Assembly: GCF_003544915.1 (NCBI RefSeq)
Contig: NZ_CP032097.1
Span: forward strand, 1,612,001 to 1,676,000
Length of the DNA stretch: 64,000 nucleotides
Direction of reading: 5' to 3'
Source of the DNA: Arcobacter ellisii
GTDB lineage: Bacteria > Campylobacterota > Campylobacteria > Campylobacterales > Arcobacteraceae
Under the pieces are notes generated by a model that saw nothing but the letters and a program-made list of their open reading frames with translations, was not told the DNA's origin and made no database searches. The translations under genes and the position numbers were made by a program. Shown here piece after piece: positions 1 through 8,150 of the stretch. The number at the start of each line of letters is the position of its first letter. Position 1 is the stretch's first letter.

Positions 1-409
1 TGATAGTTCCGTAAGTTCCCTCACCCTCTTCATCTGATGTCAGAAGAATTGATAATGTTCCATCGAAATTTTTGGCATTTTTACAAGCATATAAAAAAGC
101 AGCATCTCCACTTTTCATATCTTGCGCACCTCTTGCAGTTATTACTCCATCAACTACATCAGCTGCAAATGGATCAACCGCCCAACCTTCTCCCGTTGGA
201 ACTACATCAATGTGACCTGCAAAACAAAGGTGTTGCGGGTTTTCGTTGAATTTTTTATAATAAAATCTATTTTTTACACCCTCCATATCAACTTTTATAC
301 AAGTCCACTCTGTCCCTAAATACTCTTCTATAAAATCAAATGCTCCATCATCATTTGGAGTTAGTGATTTGAATCTTAATAATTTTTGAAATAATTCTAT
401 AATAGTCAT
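1..409 (-). CDS. dapE: Succinyl-diaminopimelate desuccinylase DapE, 3' part cut by window edge
   Basis: This is the N-terminal 136 residues of a zinc M20-family hydrolase that removes succinate from N-succinyl-LL-diaminopimelate in lysine and peptidoglycan-precursor synthesis, in the cytoplasm. I translated it by hand from the reverse strand. The metal-site segment FAGHIDVVPTGEGW supplies H66 and D68, GAQDMK supplies D97, and TSDEEG supplies the catalytic Glu pair near 127-128. The start ATG at 409 follows AAAGGAT at good spacing. The gene runs out of the window at base 1, so the dimerisation and C-terminal catalytic parts are not visible. It is transcribed divergently from the DUF748 gene. 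ArgE and other M20 peptidases are alternatives, but the motif spacing fits DapE best. Confidence 0.93.
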   Translation of the reverse strand, partial: MTIIELFQKLLRFKSLTPNDDGAFDFIEEYLGTEWTCIKVDMEGVKNRFYYKKFNENPQHLCFAGHIDVVPTGEGWAVDPFAADVVDGVITARGAQDMKSGDAAFLYACKNAKNFDGTLSILLTSDEEGEGTYGTI

Positions 410-433
410 TTAATATCCTTTTAATTACGGGCA

Positions 434-439
434 ATTTTA
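434..439 (-). promoter_or_regulatory. Possible -10 box for dapE
   Basis: On the minus strand GCTAAAAT sits about 25 bases before the dapE start codon. The same GCTAAAAT core precedes the gene at 6892. No clear -35 is visible, which is common in Campylobacterota. Confidence 0.35.
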
Positions 440-460
440 GCTAACTTAACTTTATTTTGT

Positions 461-466
461 TATAAT
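461..466 (+). promoter_or_regulatory. -10 box (TATAAT) for the DUF748 gene
   Basis: A perfect TATAAT preceded by TTGT lies 54 bases before the start codon at 520, in the dapE/DUF748 divergent gap. The upstream sequence is T-rich without an obvious -35. Confidence 0.45.
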
Positions 467-519
467 AAAAAACTATAAAAAATTTTAATTTTTATTATTT
501 AATTACCAAAGGCTCTATC

Positions 520-3519
520 ATGGGAAAATTAGAAAAAACATTTTATTGGTTCTGTTTTATACTTTTAGTATATACAACAATTGGTTTTAAGCTAGTTCCA
601 AATATTGTAAAAGACCAATTAATCAAAAATTTAGATGAAAATTTAACTTTAAAAACCACTATTGAAAAAGTTGAATTTAATCCTTTTACTCTTAATATAA
701 AAATTGAAAATTTTAAACTTTTGGATGAAAACAACAATTCTGATATCTCTTTCAAAGAATTAACTATTGATTTTGCATTTATGCGTTCTATTGAAAAAAG
801 ACATATAAGTTTCCAAAATATATATTTAGATGAACTTTATCTAAATATTACAGAAGATAAAAATGGTGCTTTAAATCTTACAAAATTGGTAAAAGATACT
901 CCAAAAAAAGAAGAAAAAGAAGAAACAAGTTCTACTGATATTAAATTCCTAATTTCAAAAATTGATTTAAAAAATGCTGATATAAATTTTACAAGTGAAA
1001 AAGAGGAAAAACCTTTTTCTCTTAATTTAAAAGATATTGATTACACAATTTATGATTTAGGAACATATAATAATGCTCTATCTTCAAATAATCTTAAATT
1101 TAGAATAAATGAAGATACAAATGTATCAATTGGTGGAGCATTTAAACTTGAACCATTTAAAATGTATGGAAAAATTGACGTTTCAAATCTAAAAATAAAA
1201 GAATTTTTAGATTTCAAAAAAGATATTTTCAACTTTGATATAAACAATGATGCAAATATAAATCTTATTTTAAACTATAATATTGATACAACAAATGATT
1301 TTGATTTAAAACTAAATAGTGATTTACTAGAGTTAAATAATCTTGAATTAAAACAAAACAATAAATCAATAGCAAATCTAAAAAAACTTGATATTAAAAA
1401 ATTTGATTTTGATTTAATAGGTCAAAATATCAAACTTGATGGAGTTAAAATTGATAGTTTAAATGCAAATATGATTTCTGATAAATCAGGTATCAACTTT
1501 GCAAATCTAATAAAAACTAATTCTTCAAAAGAAGAAAATAAAAATGAACAAAAAGTTGAAACTGCACAAAATAGTGAATCTAAACCTTGGATTGTAAATT
1601 TATCAAATATTGAAGCAACAACAAATTTTAATTTTGATGATAAAACAAATAACAGTTTAATCAATGTAAAAACTACAAACTTAAATCTTAAAAATTTACA
1701 AATAATTGATTCAAAAATTGATTTGAATTCTCTAAATATAAATAACTCAAATCTAAGTTTTATTGATAATAAAAATAAATTAGATATTCAATCAAAAAAT
1801 ACAAAAATAAATCTAAATACTTTATCTTTGAATAACTCTATTTTAGATATTGATACTATAAATTTATCAAAAGAGAATCTAATTTTTAATGAAAAAAAAT
1901 CTAAATTAAATATTGATTCAAAAAATCTAAATTTAGTTTTAAATGCCCTAAAAATTGATGGCAATAAAATTTCAATTAAAAATTCATCTTTAAAAACACC
2001 AAAACTTAATTTTAAAGATAAAAATTCAAAAATAGATATTAATAGTACAAATATCGGTTTAAACCTAAATAACTTTATGTTAGATAATGACAAAATTACT
2101 GTAAATGAAATAAAACTTTCAAAACCAACAGTTAATTTCAAAGATTTAGCAAATAAAATAGATGTGAAAAGCAAAAATATAGAGATAACTCTAAATACTC
2201 TCTCAAATAAAGGAAGTGATTTAAGTATAAACTCTATAAGAGTTCTAAATCCAAATCTTGATTTTATAAATTTAGAAAATAATACAAAAATTCATGCAAA
2301 AAATTTAGATTTAAAAATTCAACAATTATCAAATAAAAAAAATATATTTAAAATAGTAAAAACTGATTTAAATAATCCTTTTATCTCTGTTGTTTTACCT
2401 AAAAATAATACACCTACACAAAAAAATGAAGAAACAATAAAAACAACAAATACCCCAACAAAAGAGAATAAAAGTTCAAATAAAACAAAACTAAATATTG
2501 GTCCAGTAAATATTAAAAATGGAACATTTGATTTTGAAGATAAAAATTTACCAATTTCATTTAAAACAAAAGTTACAAAATTAAATGGAAAAATCTCAGA
2601 AATCAGAAACACAAAATCTAGTAAAACAAATCTAGAAGTAAATGGTGTTGTTGATAAATATGGTGTTGCAAAAATCACAGGAATTGTAAATCCAAATAAT
2701 ATTAAATTTCTAACAGATATAAATATGAAATTCCAAAATATTGCTATGGAAAATTTCACACCATATACAGGGAAATTTATAGGTCGAGAGCTAAAAAGTG
2801 GAAAACTGGATTTAGACTTAAAATATAATATTGACCAATCAAATCTTGATGCTAAAAATAATATTGTTATTACAAAATTAGAGTTAGGAAATGAAGTTCA
2901 AAGTCCTGATGCTGTCTCTTTACCATTAGGAATTGCAATATCTTTACTTGAAGATAAAAATGGAGTTATTGATATAAATCTTCCTATTTCAGGAAATGTA
3001 GACGACCCACAATTTTCTATTGGTTCAATAATATGGAAAGCTTTTGTTAATCTAATCACAAAAGCAGTAACTGCTCCTTTTTCTCTTTTAGGTGCTGTAT
3101 TTAATTTTAGTGAAGATGAAATAAAAAGTGTAAAATTTGACTCTTTAGAGAGTGAAATAACTCCTATTCAAAAAGAGACACTTGATAAAATAGCTCAAAT
3201 TTTAACTGCAAAACAAGATATTGCAATAAAACTTATAGCTTCGTATGATAAAGATAAAGAGACTATTGCATTAAAAGAGAAAAAATATTTAGCTAGAAAA
3301 GATGATGATAGAAATCTAAAAAAAGAACAAATTGATGCTTTAATTGCAAAAGAAAAAGTAAAAGATATTGAACTTGAAAAAATTGCAAAAGAAAGAATTT
3401 TAAATATTAAAGAGTATTTAATCAAAGAAAAATCTATCAATAAAAAACAAATTATTTTATCTGATGAATTAATAACTTCAAACTCTTCAATAGATTTGAA
3501 AATCGAACAGCTAAAATAA
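520..3519 (+). CDS. DUF748 / AsmA-like envelope protein
   Basis: A 999-residue protein anchored by one N-terminal membrane segment (about residues 7-25), with nearly all of the rest predicted as beta strand. Residues about 375-630 are a tandem array of some six units of about 42 residues, each alternating Asn/Lys/Asp with Leu/Ile and containing a LNxNxLxLxN-type core. The DUF748 signature follows at about 757-830 (KLDLDLKY, SLPLGIAISLL, DINLPISG), then a hydrophobic stretch at about 838-862, and a Lys/Glu-rich C-terminus resembling an OmpA-like tail. AsmA-like proteins of this clan are long beta-groove proteins implicated in moving lipids between inner and outer membrane, so a periplasm-spanning role is plausible but inferred. 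The start ATG has AAAGG 8 bases upstream. No operon partner is evident. Confidence 0.82.
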   Translation: MGKLEKTFYWFCFILLVYTTIGFKLVPNIVKDQLIKNLDENLTLKTTIEKVEFNPFTLNIKIENFKLLDENNNSDISFKELTIDFAFMRSIEKRHISFQNIYLDELYLNITEDKNGALNLTKLVKDTPKKEEKEETSSTDIKFLISKIDLKNADINFTSEKEEKPFSLNLKDIDYTIYDLGTYNNALSSNNLKFRINEDTNVSIGGAFKLEPFKMYGKIDVSNLKIKEFLDFKKDIFNFDINNDANINLILNYNIDTTNDFDLKLNSDLLELNNLELKQNNKSIANLKKLDIKKFDFDLIGQNIKLDGVKIDSLNANMISDKSGINFANLIKTNSSKEENKNEQKVETAQNSESKPWIVNLSNIEATTNFNFDDKTNNSLINVKTTNLNLKNLQIIDSKIDLNSLNINNSNLSFIDNKNKLDIQSKNTKINLNTLSLNNSILDIDTINLSKENLIFNEKKSKLNIDSKNLNLVLNALKIDGNKISIKNSSLKTPKLNFKDKNSKIDINSTNIGLNLNNFMLDNDKITVNEIKLSKPTVNFKDLANKIDVKSKNIEITLNTLSNKGSDLSINSIRVLNPNLDFINLENNTKIHAKNLDLKIQQLSNKKNIFKIVKTDLNNPFISVVLPKNNTPTQKNEETIKTTNTPTKENKSSNKTKLNIGPVNIKNGTFDFEDKNLPISFKTKVTKLNGKISEIRNTKSSKTNLEVNGVVDKYGVAKITGIVNPNNIKFLTDINMKFQNIAMENFTPYTGKFIGRELKSGKLDLDLKYNIDQSNLDAKNNIVITKLELGNEVQSPDAVSLPLGIAISLLEDKNGVIDINLPISGNVDDPQFSIGSIIWKAFVNLITKAVTAPFSLLGAVFNFSEDEIKSVKFDSLESEITPIQKETLDKIAQILTAKQDIAIKLIASYDKDKETIALKEKKYLARKDDDRNLKKEQIDALIAKEKVKDIELEKIAKERILNIKEYLIKEKSINKKQIILSDELITSNSSIDLKIEQLK

Positions 3520-3542
3520 GAATTATTAAATTTACTTATAAT

Positions 3543-3572
3543 TTAAGAATAATATTGACTTATTATTCTTAA
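3543..3572 (+). terminator. Hairpin after the DUF748 gene
   Basis: A perfect stem AAGAATAATA / TATTATTCTT (12 bp with flanking T-A pairs) closes a 6-base loop 24 bases after the stop codon. The T-tract is weak (AATTTGTTATTAT). Confidence 0.5.
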
Positions 3573-3577
3573 TTTGT

Positions 3578-3609
3578 TATTATCCCTCAAATTTAAAAAA
3601 GGGATAATA
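3578..3609 (+). promoter_or_regulatory. Inverted repeat covering the RBS of the 3609 gene
   Basis: TATTATCCC at 3578-3586 is the exact reverse complement of GGGATAATA at 3601-3609. The right arm contains the GGGA ribosome binding site and reaches the first base of the start codon. The left arm could equally be a TATTAT -10 box, so it may be either an operator or an mRNA hairpin. Confidence 0.35.
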
Positions 3610-4157
3610 TGTTTAATAAAATAGCACCAATAATCTTAATATGTTTATTGATTTTTATTTTTTATGCTGTATTTACAAAAGCTTCTCAAAGTACAAAAAC
3701 TAAAAGAGTTGAATGCCAGACAAAAACTACAACTTTTGAAAAAATATTTGTAGAAGAGCCTATAAAAGAAGCTATTAAGGCTTTTAAAACTGGAAATTAT
3801 GAAATAAATTCTTCAATTGAATACTCAAAATATATGAAAAGTCATTTAAAAGATATTTTAACAAAAGAACAAAGTGATGAACTACTAAAAAATATCATAA
3901 ATAAATATTTAATTTCAATGGAACAAAAAAATCAAGATAAAAAAGTTTCTATAAATTATTATGTTTATGAAAATGATAAAGAAGATAGTGGAAAGAAAAA
4001 TAGTGAAGCAAAAAAATATGCAGGATATTTAATGTTTGATTTTAAATATGACAAAAAGTTAGTCTATAAAATTCAAATAGATTATATGGATTTAGATGCA
4101 AAAGATTTAGAAGATAGAATGGATTGTGTGATAAATTCATTTTTATCAATTGATTAA
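3609..4157 (+). CDS. Membrane-anchored protein of unknown function
   Basis: A 182-residue protein with one N-terminal membrane helix (about residues 5-22) and no Sec cleavage site that I can see, so probably a periplasmic domain tethered to the inner membrane. The rest is Lys-rich and hydrophilic, with two cysteines (one just after the anchor in VECQTKT, one in MDCVINSF) that could form a disulphide. I do not recognise a family. It is followed after 20 bases by the gene at 4178 and the two may be cotranscribed. The start ATG follows GGGAT. Codon use and composition match the neighbours. Confidence 0.6.
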   Translation: MFNKIAPIILICLLIFIFYAVFTKASQSTKTKRVECQTKTTTFEKIFVEEPIKEAIKAFKTGNYEINSSIEYSKYMKSHLKDILTKEQSDELLKNIINKYLISMEQKNQDKKVSINYYVYENDKEDSGKKNSEAKKYAGYLMFDFKYDKKLVYKIQIDYMDLDAKDLEDRMDCVINSFLSID

Positions 4158-4177
4158 AATTTTAATAAAGGAAAAAA

Positions 4178-4576
4178 ATGAAACAAAAAATTTTTAAAGA
4201 GAAATACCATATTTTTGAAATAGAATATAAAAAAAGTGAATTACCTTATAAAAGTGTAGATGAAATTATCTCTGCATTACAAGTAAAAATTGATGCCCAT
4301 CCAGTTATTGCATTTATTGCAATTTTTGACCAATATAAACATACAAGTTCCCTTGAAGGTGGAGAAATAAATCCAAAAATAAAAGCTGCAAAAAATATAG
4401 TTTTTTGTTTTGGAAAAGAGTTACCAACACCAGAAGTATTAGCAGTACGTCCTAGAAGTATTGGCGTTTGTGAAACAGACGATTCATTTATATTAAACTT
4501 TTTAGAAGCTCCAAATGAAACTGCAAATAAAACAATGGAAGAGTTTGTTAAATCACTAAAAACTTATATTTATTAA
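4178..4576 (+). CDS. Small cytoplasmic protein of unknown function
   Basis: A 132-residue protein with no signal peptide or membrane segment. It reads as one compact alpha/beta domain, with a central stretch from HPVIAFIAIFDQYKH to AAKNIVFCFGKEL, then a conserved-looking ELPTPEVLAVRPRSIGV segment and a C-terminal helix. I believe close relatives are common in Campylobacterota as uncharacterised proteins, but I cannot name the family with confidence. AAAGGAAAAAA precedes the ATG. It runs convergent to mutS2 with an 10-base gap that is part of a hairpin. Confidence 0.6.
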   Translation: MKQKIFKEKYHIFEIEYKKSELPYKSVDEIISALQVKIDAHPVIAFIAIFDQYKHTSSLEGGEINPKIKAAKNIVFCFGKELPTPEVLAVRPRSIGVCETDDSFILNFLEAPNETANKTMEEFVKSLKTYIY

Positions 4577-4585
4577 ATTTTGAAG

Positions 4586-4607
4586 GCTAAAGTTTTATAA
4601 CTTTAGC
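4586..4607. terminator. Convergent hairpin at the 4178 gene / mutS2 junction
   Basis: GCTAAAGTT / AACTTTAGC form a perfect 9-bp stem around a TTAT loop. The stem consists of the stop and last codons of mutS2, so it can act on transcripts from both sides. Confidence 0.55.
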
Positions 4608-6788
4608 TCCAAATCCACCACTACTTGGATGGGCATCTTCAAAACCTCTAACTTTTGGATGTTTTTTCAAATACTCTTTAACTGCAAATGCTAATTTTCC
4701 AGTTCCAATTCCATGATAAACTAAAACCTCTTCAAAACCTGCAAGTAGTGCATCACTTAAAAACTTATCAAGATTTTCAATAGCTTCATCAGCTCGCTGA
4801 CCATGTAAATCAAGTTTTATACTTCCAGTTTCTGGTTTTTGAATAGTTACAGTTGCTTTTTTTGTTGGAATTTTTGGAGGAGGATTTCCACTTCTACTTA
4901 AATCACTTAAATTTACTTGAACTTTCATTCCAATATCATTTTCAATAAATGCTTTTGAACCTTTGATTGAAACAATAGTTCCTTTTGTATTTCTATATTT
5001 AACTCTATCTCCAACAGCTAGTTCTACGACTTCTTGAACCTTTTCCACTTTTATCTCTTTTGCCATTTTATGGGCGATATTTAGATGTTGATGTGATTCT
5101 TGAACAAGTTTTGCTTTTATAGCTTTTTTTGCTTCATCTCTAGCTTGGTTATACTCTTTGTGAAGTTTTGATTTTTCAGAGTAGATATGCTCATCAAGTT
5201 TCTCTTTTTGCTCTTTTAGATTATTTGTAATTCTTTGCATATTTGCAATTTCTTCATCTAGTTTTGCAATTTTTTGTTTATATTCTCTCTCTAAAGAACT
5301 ACTTCTTTCAATCAACTCATTTAATTTATCTTTATCATCTCCATAAACCTCTTTTGCTCTATTTACAACACTTAATGGAATCCCATATCTTGAAGCTGTT
5401 TCAAAAGCATAAGACCTTCCAATTGTTCCTTGTAAAAACTCATAAGTTGGTTTTTGATTCTCTTCATCATAAAGTGCAGCAATTAATTCAACATTCTCAT
5501 TTGAAGCCATAAGAGCTGCAAGTCTTTTGTGGTGAGTTGTAATAATTACTTTTATATCCCTTTGGATTAAATCTTCAATTATTACTTTAAACAGACTCGC
5601 TGCTTCATCTGAATCCGTTCCAAGTTCTATTTCATCAACTCCAACAATTGCATTTTTTGAAGCAAAAAGTTTTGAAAACTCTACCATACGACCAGCAAAT
5701 GTAGAAATATCATTTTTTACACTTTGTGGGTCATCTAAAACTGCATTTATTGATTTAAAATTACTCACAACTGTATCGTGATGAGCTTTATATGGAAGTA
5801 GATATTTTGAAAGAAAAACAGCTGATAAAATAGATTTTAACATCATCGTTTTTCCCCCAGCATTTACCCCTGTTATCATTACAACTGATTTTGTAAAATC
5901 AATGCTTATTGATTTTGGATTATGTAAGGCTGGATGGCAAAAATCTACAAGTTTGTTTACTCCACTTTTTGAAGGAAGAATAAAATTTTTGTCCCCTGCT
6001 TTTGCAAAAAACAGTCTTGCTTGGTAGTGGTCAAATCTGTCAAACTCTTTGTTTAAAAACTTTAAAAATAGAAGATTTTTTTCAAATAAAGAGGAAATTT
6101 CTTTACAAATTTTATATAAAATCTCTTCTTGTTTATTTTTTAAATCACTCTGTTTTTGTTTTAATTCTGAAATACTATGAGGAACAACATAAAAAAATCC
6201 AGAGTTAGAACGGTCAATTACTGAACCACTAAGAACATGATTAAATCCACCTCGAACCAGTAAAGCCTCTTCACCATTTATATAATGAACTTGAGAATCA
6301 ACCAAATAAGTTCTAATTTTAGAAGAGTTTATGATTTTATAAAGACTTTGTTTTATCATCTCTTTATTTTTTGAAATGGCATATTTGATATTGTCAAAAT
6401 CTTCATCAACTCCATCTTTTAGATTTGATTTATCATCAAAATAATCAGAAATTTTTATTATTTCATTTGGAATTACAATTTTATCTAGCCATTCAAGCAT
6501 TTTCCCATCAAAATTAAATCTTTTTAAATATCTAAAATAGTTAATTATTTTTATAAATTCAAAAATTTCATAGATTTTTAAAATCCCTTGTTTTTGTATA
6601 TGCATCAAAGCAGAATCAAGATTTTCCACTTGTGAAGGAGCTTTAAAATCAAATTTTGATAACTCATTTATAAGTTTAAAATGAAGGTTTATATCACCTT
6701 CTAAAATAATAGATTTTTCCCTTGCCATAAGCTTTGAGAAACTCTCTATATAGTCCATTAAGTCTAATTTTTTAAGTATATTTTGCAT
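4587..6788 (-). CDS. mutS2: MutS2 ATPase/endonuclease with Smr domain
   Basis: A 733-residue MutS2, the MutS paralogue that lacks the mismatch-recognition domain. The family acts on branched or recombination intermediates (anti-recombination) and on collided ribosomes. Residues about 1-290 form the lever/clamp core. Walker A GVNAGGKT lies near 304-316 and Walker B VDEIELGT near 385, with the THHKRL switch region after it. A long coiled coil spans about 490-590. The C-terminal Smr nuclease domain (about 659-733) carries LDLHG and HGIGTGKL. The length is normal for the family. The start ATG at 6788 is the first in frame. The gene stands alone on its strand, convergent with the gene at 4178. Confidence 0.95.
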   Translation of the reverse strand: MQNILKKLDLMDYIESFSKLMAREKSIILEGDINLHFKLINELSKFDFKAPSQVENLDSALMHIQKQGILKIYEIFEFIKIINYFRYLKRFNFDGKMLEWLDKIVIPNEIIKISDYFDDKSNLKDGVDEDFDNIKYAISKNKEMIKQSLYKIINSSKIRTYLVDSQVHYINGEEALLVRGGFNHVLSGSVIDRSNSGFFYVVPHSISELKQKQSDLKNKQEEILYKICKEISSLFEKNLLFLKFLNKEFDRFDHYQARLFFAKAGDKNFILPSKSGVNKLVDFCHPALHNPKSISIDFTKSVVMITGVNAGGKTMMLKSILSAVFLSKYLLPYKAHHDTVVSNFKSINAVLDDPQSVKNDISTFAGRMVEFSKLFASKNAIVGVDEIELGTDSDEAASLFKVIIEDLIQRDIKVIITTHHKRLAALMASNENVELIAALYDEENQKPTYEFLQGTIGRSYAFETASRYGIPLSVVNRAKEVYGDDKDKLNELIERSSSLEREYKQKIAKLDEEIANMQRITNNLKEQKEKLDEHIYSEKSKLHKEYNQARDEAKKAIKAKLVQESHQHLNIAHKMAKEIKVEKVQEVVELAVGDRVKYRNTKGTIVSIKGSKAFIENDIGMKVQVNLSDLSRSGNPPPKIPTKKATVTIQKPETGSIKLDLHGQRADEAIENLDKFLSDALLAGFEEVLVYHGIGTGKLAFAVKEYLKKHPKVRGFEDAHPSSGGFGAKVIKL

Positions 6789-6808
6789 GTTGGGATTATA
6801 GCTAAAAG

Positions 6809-6848
6809 GGAATAATATTTTTATGAATAAATTTTTTCATATTATTCC
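6809..6848. promoter_or_regulatory. Inverted repeat in the mutS2 / RcnB-like divergent gap
   Basis: GGAATAATAT at 6809-6818 is the exact reverse complement of ATATTATTCC at 6839-6848. The arms are 30 bases apart centre to centre, about three helical turns. It lies just upstream of the -10 of the 6892 gene and of the mutS2 start, so it could be an operator. Confidence 0.35.
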
Positions 6849-6860
6849 ACAATTAAATGC

Positions 6861-6866
6861 TAAAAT
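6861..6866 (+). promoter_or_regulatory. Possible extended -10 for the RcnB-like gene
   Basis: TGCTAAAAT lies 26 bases before the start codon at 6892. TAAAAT with an upstream TG resembles the extended -10 seen elsewhere in the window. Confidence 0.35.
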
Positions 6867-6891
6867 GAAACAACTAAAATAAGGAGTCAAA

Positions 6892-7314
6892 ATGTTAAAA
6901 AGAAAAGTTCTTTTATCAATAGTTACTTTATGTTTGTTATCTTCTTCTGCTTATGCAAAAAAAGATGAGTATGAAAAAGAGGAAAATCAAAAACATAAAA
7001 ATTATGAAAAAACTCATAAAGAGATGTATGAAAAACAAAAAGATTATGAGAAAAATTATAAAGAAAAATATGAAAAACAAAAAGAGCTACCAAAAGGTTT
7101 AGAAAAAAAACTTGAAAGAGATGGGACTTTACCTCCTGGATGGGAAAAAAAACTTTCAAAAGGTCAAATTGTTGACCAAAGAGTTCTAAGAAGTGGAAGA
7201 TTACTTAATTCAAGAGATTATCCTTATATGAAAAATAGTGAAATTTACCAAGTAGAAGATAGAGTATTTAGAGTTGCAGAAGATACTAAAATGATTTTGG
7301 AAATTTTTAAATAA
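6892..7314 (+). CDS. RcnB-like periplasmic protein with charged repeat
   Basis: A 140-residue exported protein. A Sec signal peptide ends at about residue 22 (SSAYA-KK). It is followed by a very charged helical stretch (about 25-68) of repeated K-Y-E-K-x-x-K units, then the two-part motif LPKGLEKKLERDGTLPPGW typical of RcnB/YxeA-like periplasmic proteins, ending in a small DRVFRVAEDTKMILEIF strand pair. RcnB of E. coli takes part in Ni/Co homeostasis, but most relatives are uncharacterised and the metal link here is only by family resemblance. AAGGAG precedes the ATG. Transcription ends at the hairpin directly behind the stop. Confidence 0.72.
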   Translation: MLKRKVLLSIVTLCLLSSSAYAKKDEYEKEENQKHKNYEKTHKEMYEKQKDYEKNYKEKYEKQKELPKGLEKKLERDGTLPPGWEKKLSKGQIVDQRVLRSGRLLNSRDYPYMKNSEIYQVEDRVFRVAEDTKMILEIFK

Positions 7315-7339
7315 AAGAAGGAATAATCATTCCTTCTTT
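7314..7339. terminator. Bidirectional terminator
   Basis: AAAGAAGGAAT / ATTCCTTCTTT form a perfect 11-bp stem with an AATC loop. T-rich on the minus strand and ending in TTCTTT on the plus strand. It lies between the convergent genes ending at 7314 and 7348. Confidence 0.8.
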
Positions 7340-7347
7340 AAAAAATC

Positions 7348-8058
7348 TTAGATATTCCCTGCTTTGAGAATTTTTTCTACAATCTCTTTATTATTTATAC
7401 TATTACTTCTAAAAATCTCTTCTTTTTTTGTTCCCCATAAAAGATATTTATTTCTAAAATTATCTTTTATATTTTGGAAAATTGGAGTACTTAATTCTAT
7501 AAGAAGTTTATTATCTCTTTTTCTATCAATTAATTGATAATTTATCTCTTCAAAAAGACCAAAAAATTTCTCTTTTGATTGTATGTTTATTTTATATCTT
7601 GCAGTTCCATTTTTAATAAATTCTACTTTTATAGGATTTTCATTAAAACTAATTCTTAAGTATCTATTTCCTGTTTCTAAATCAGGAATTTTTATCTCTA
7701 AAAAATCTTTAACTCTTTTATCAAAAGAACTATTTTCTAAAAATTGCTTCATATTAAATTTATGACCATTATCTACATAAGGAACAAGCCAAAGTTCTGA
7801 ACTATAAGTCAAATCTAAACTTTCAATCTTACCATTTATATCTTTTTGTGGATAATCAAAAACTTTTGCTTCCATTTTATAAAGTTCATAATAAGTTTTT
7901 ATTGCTTTTTGAAATATAACATCACTAAAAGGTAAAAAAACTATTATTAATAAAACAGATATTTCTACTTTTCTACTTTTTACTATTAAATAAATTATTT
8001 TTGAATTAATAACTGCAAATGAAACATAAAGAAGATTTACTAATAAATGCGTTCCCAT
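7348..8058 (-). CDS. Membrane protein of unknown function
   Basis: A 236-residue protein with two N-terminal hydrophobic segments (about residues 5-25 and 32-52) and a soluble C-terminal domain of about 180 residues, rich in Lys, Asn and Ile and predicted mixed alpha/beta. No motif or family is recognisable. The C-terminal half is probably periplasmic or cytoplasmic depending on helix orientation, which I cannot decide. It lies downstream of the SLC13 gene in the same direction, but a strong hairpin separates them, so it may have its own promoter. Confidence 0.5.
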   Translation of the reverse strand: MGTHLLVNLLYVSFAVINSKIIYLIVKSRKVEISVLLIIVFLPFSDVIFQKAIKTYYELYKMEAKVFDYPQKDINGKIESLDLTYSSELWLVPYVDNGHKFNMKQFLENSSFDKRVKDFLEIKIPDLETGNRYLRISFNENPIKVEFIKNGTARYKINIQSKEKFFGLFEEINYQLIDRKRDNKLLIELSTPIFQNIKDNFRNKYLLWGTKKEEIFRSNSINNKEIVEKILKAGNI

Positions 8059-8094
8059 AATTAATTCTTTTAAATAAAATATTTAAAAGTATCT

Positions 8095-8136
8095 TATCAA
8101 ATTGGTGTCACATATAACGTCACAACCAATTTGATA
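8095..8136 (-). terminator. Hairpin downstream of the SLC13 transporter gene
   Basis: TATCAAATTGG at 8095-8105 pairs perfectly with CCAATTTGATA at 8126-8136, enclosing a 20-base loop that itself repeats GTCACA. It lies 15 bases past the stop of the minus-strand gene ending at 8151. The T-tract is weak. Confidence 0.55.
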
Positions 8137-8150
8137 TATTATTTAAAACT

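Noticed and set aside
37-319. Plus-strand small open frames at the start of the window
   Set aside because: They lie opposite dapE, whose reading frame and metal motifs are clear.
1660-2400. DNA minisatellite in the DUF748 gene
   Set aside because: The periodicity is in the protein pattern; nucleotide copies are too diverged and low-complexity AT content inflates similarity.
5243-6208. Plus-strand open frames opposite mutS2
   Set aside because: Repetitive Leu/His/Gln composition is typical of the antisense of Lys/Glu-rich coding sequence.
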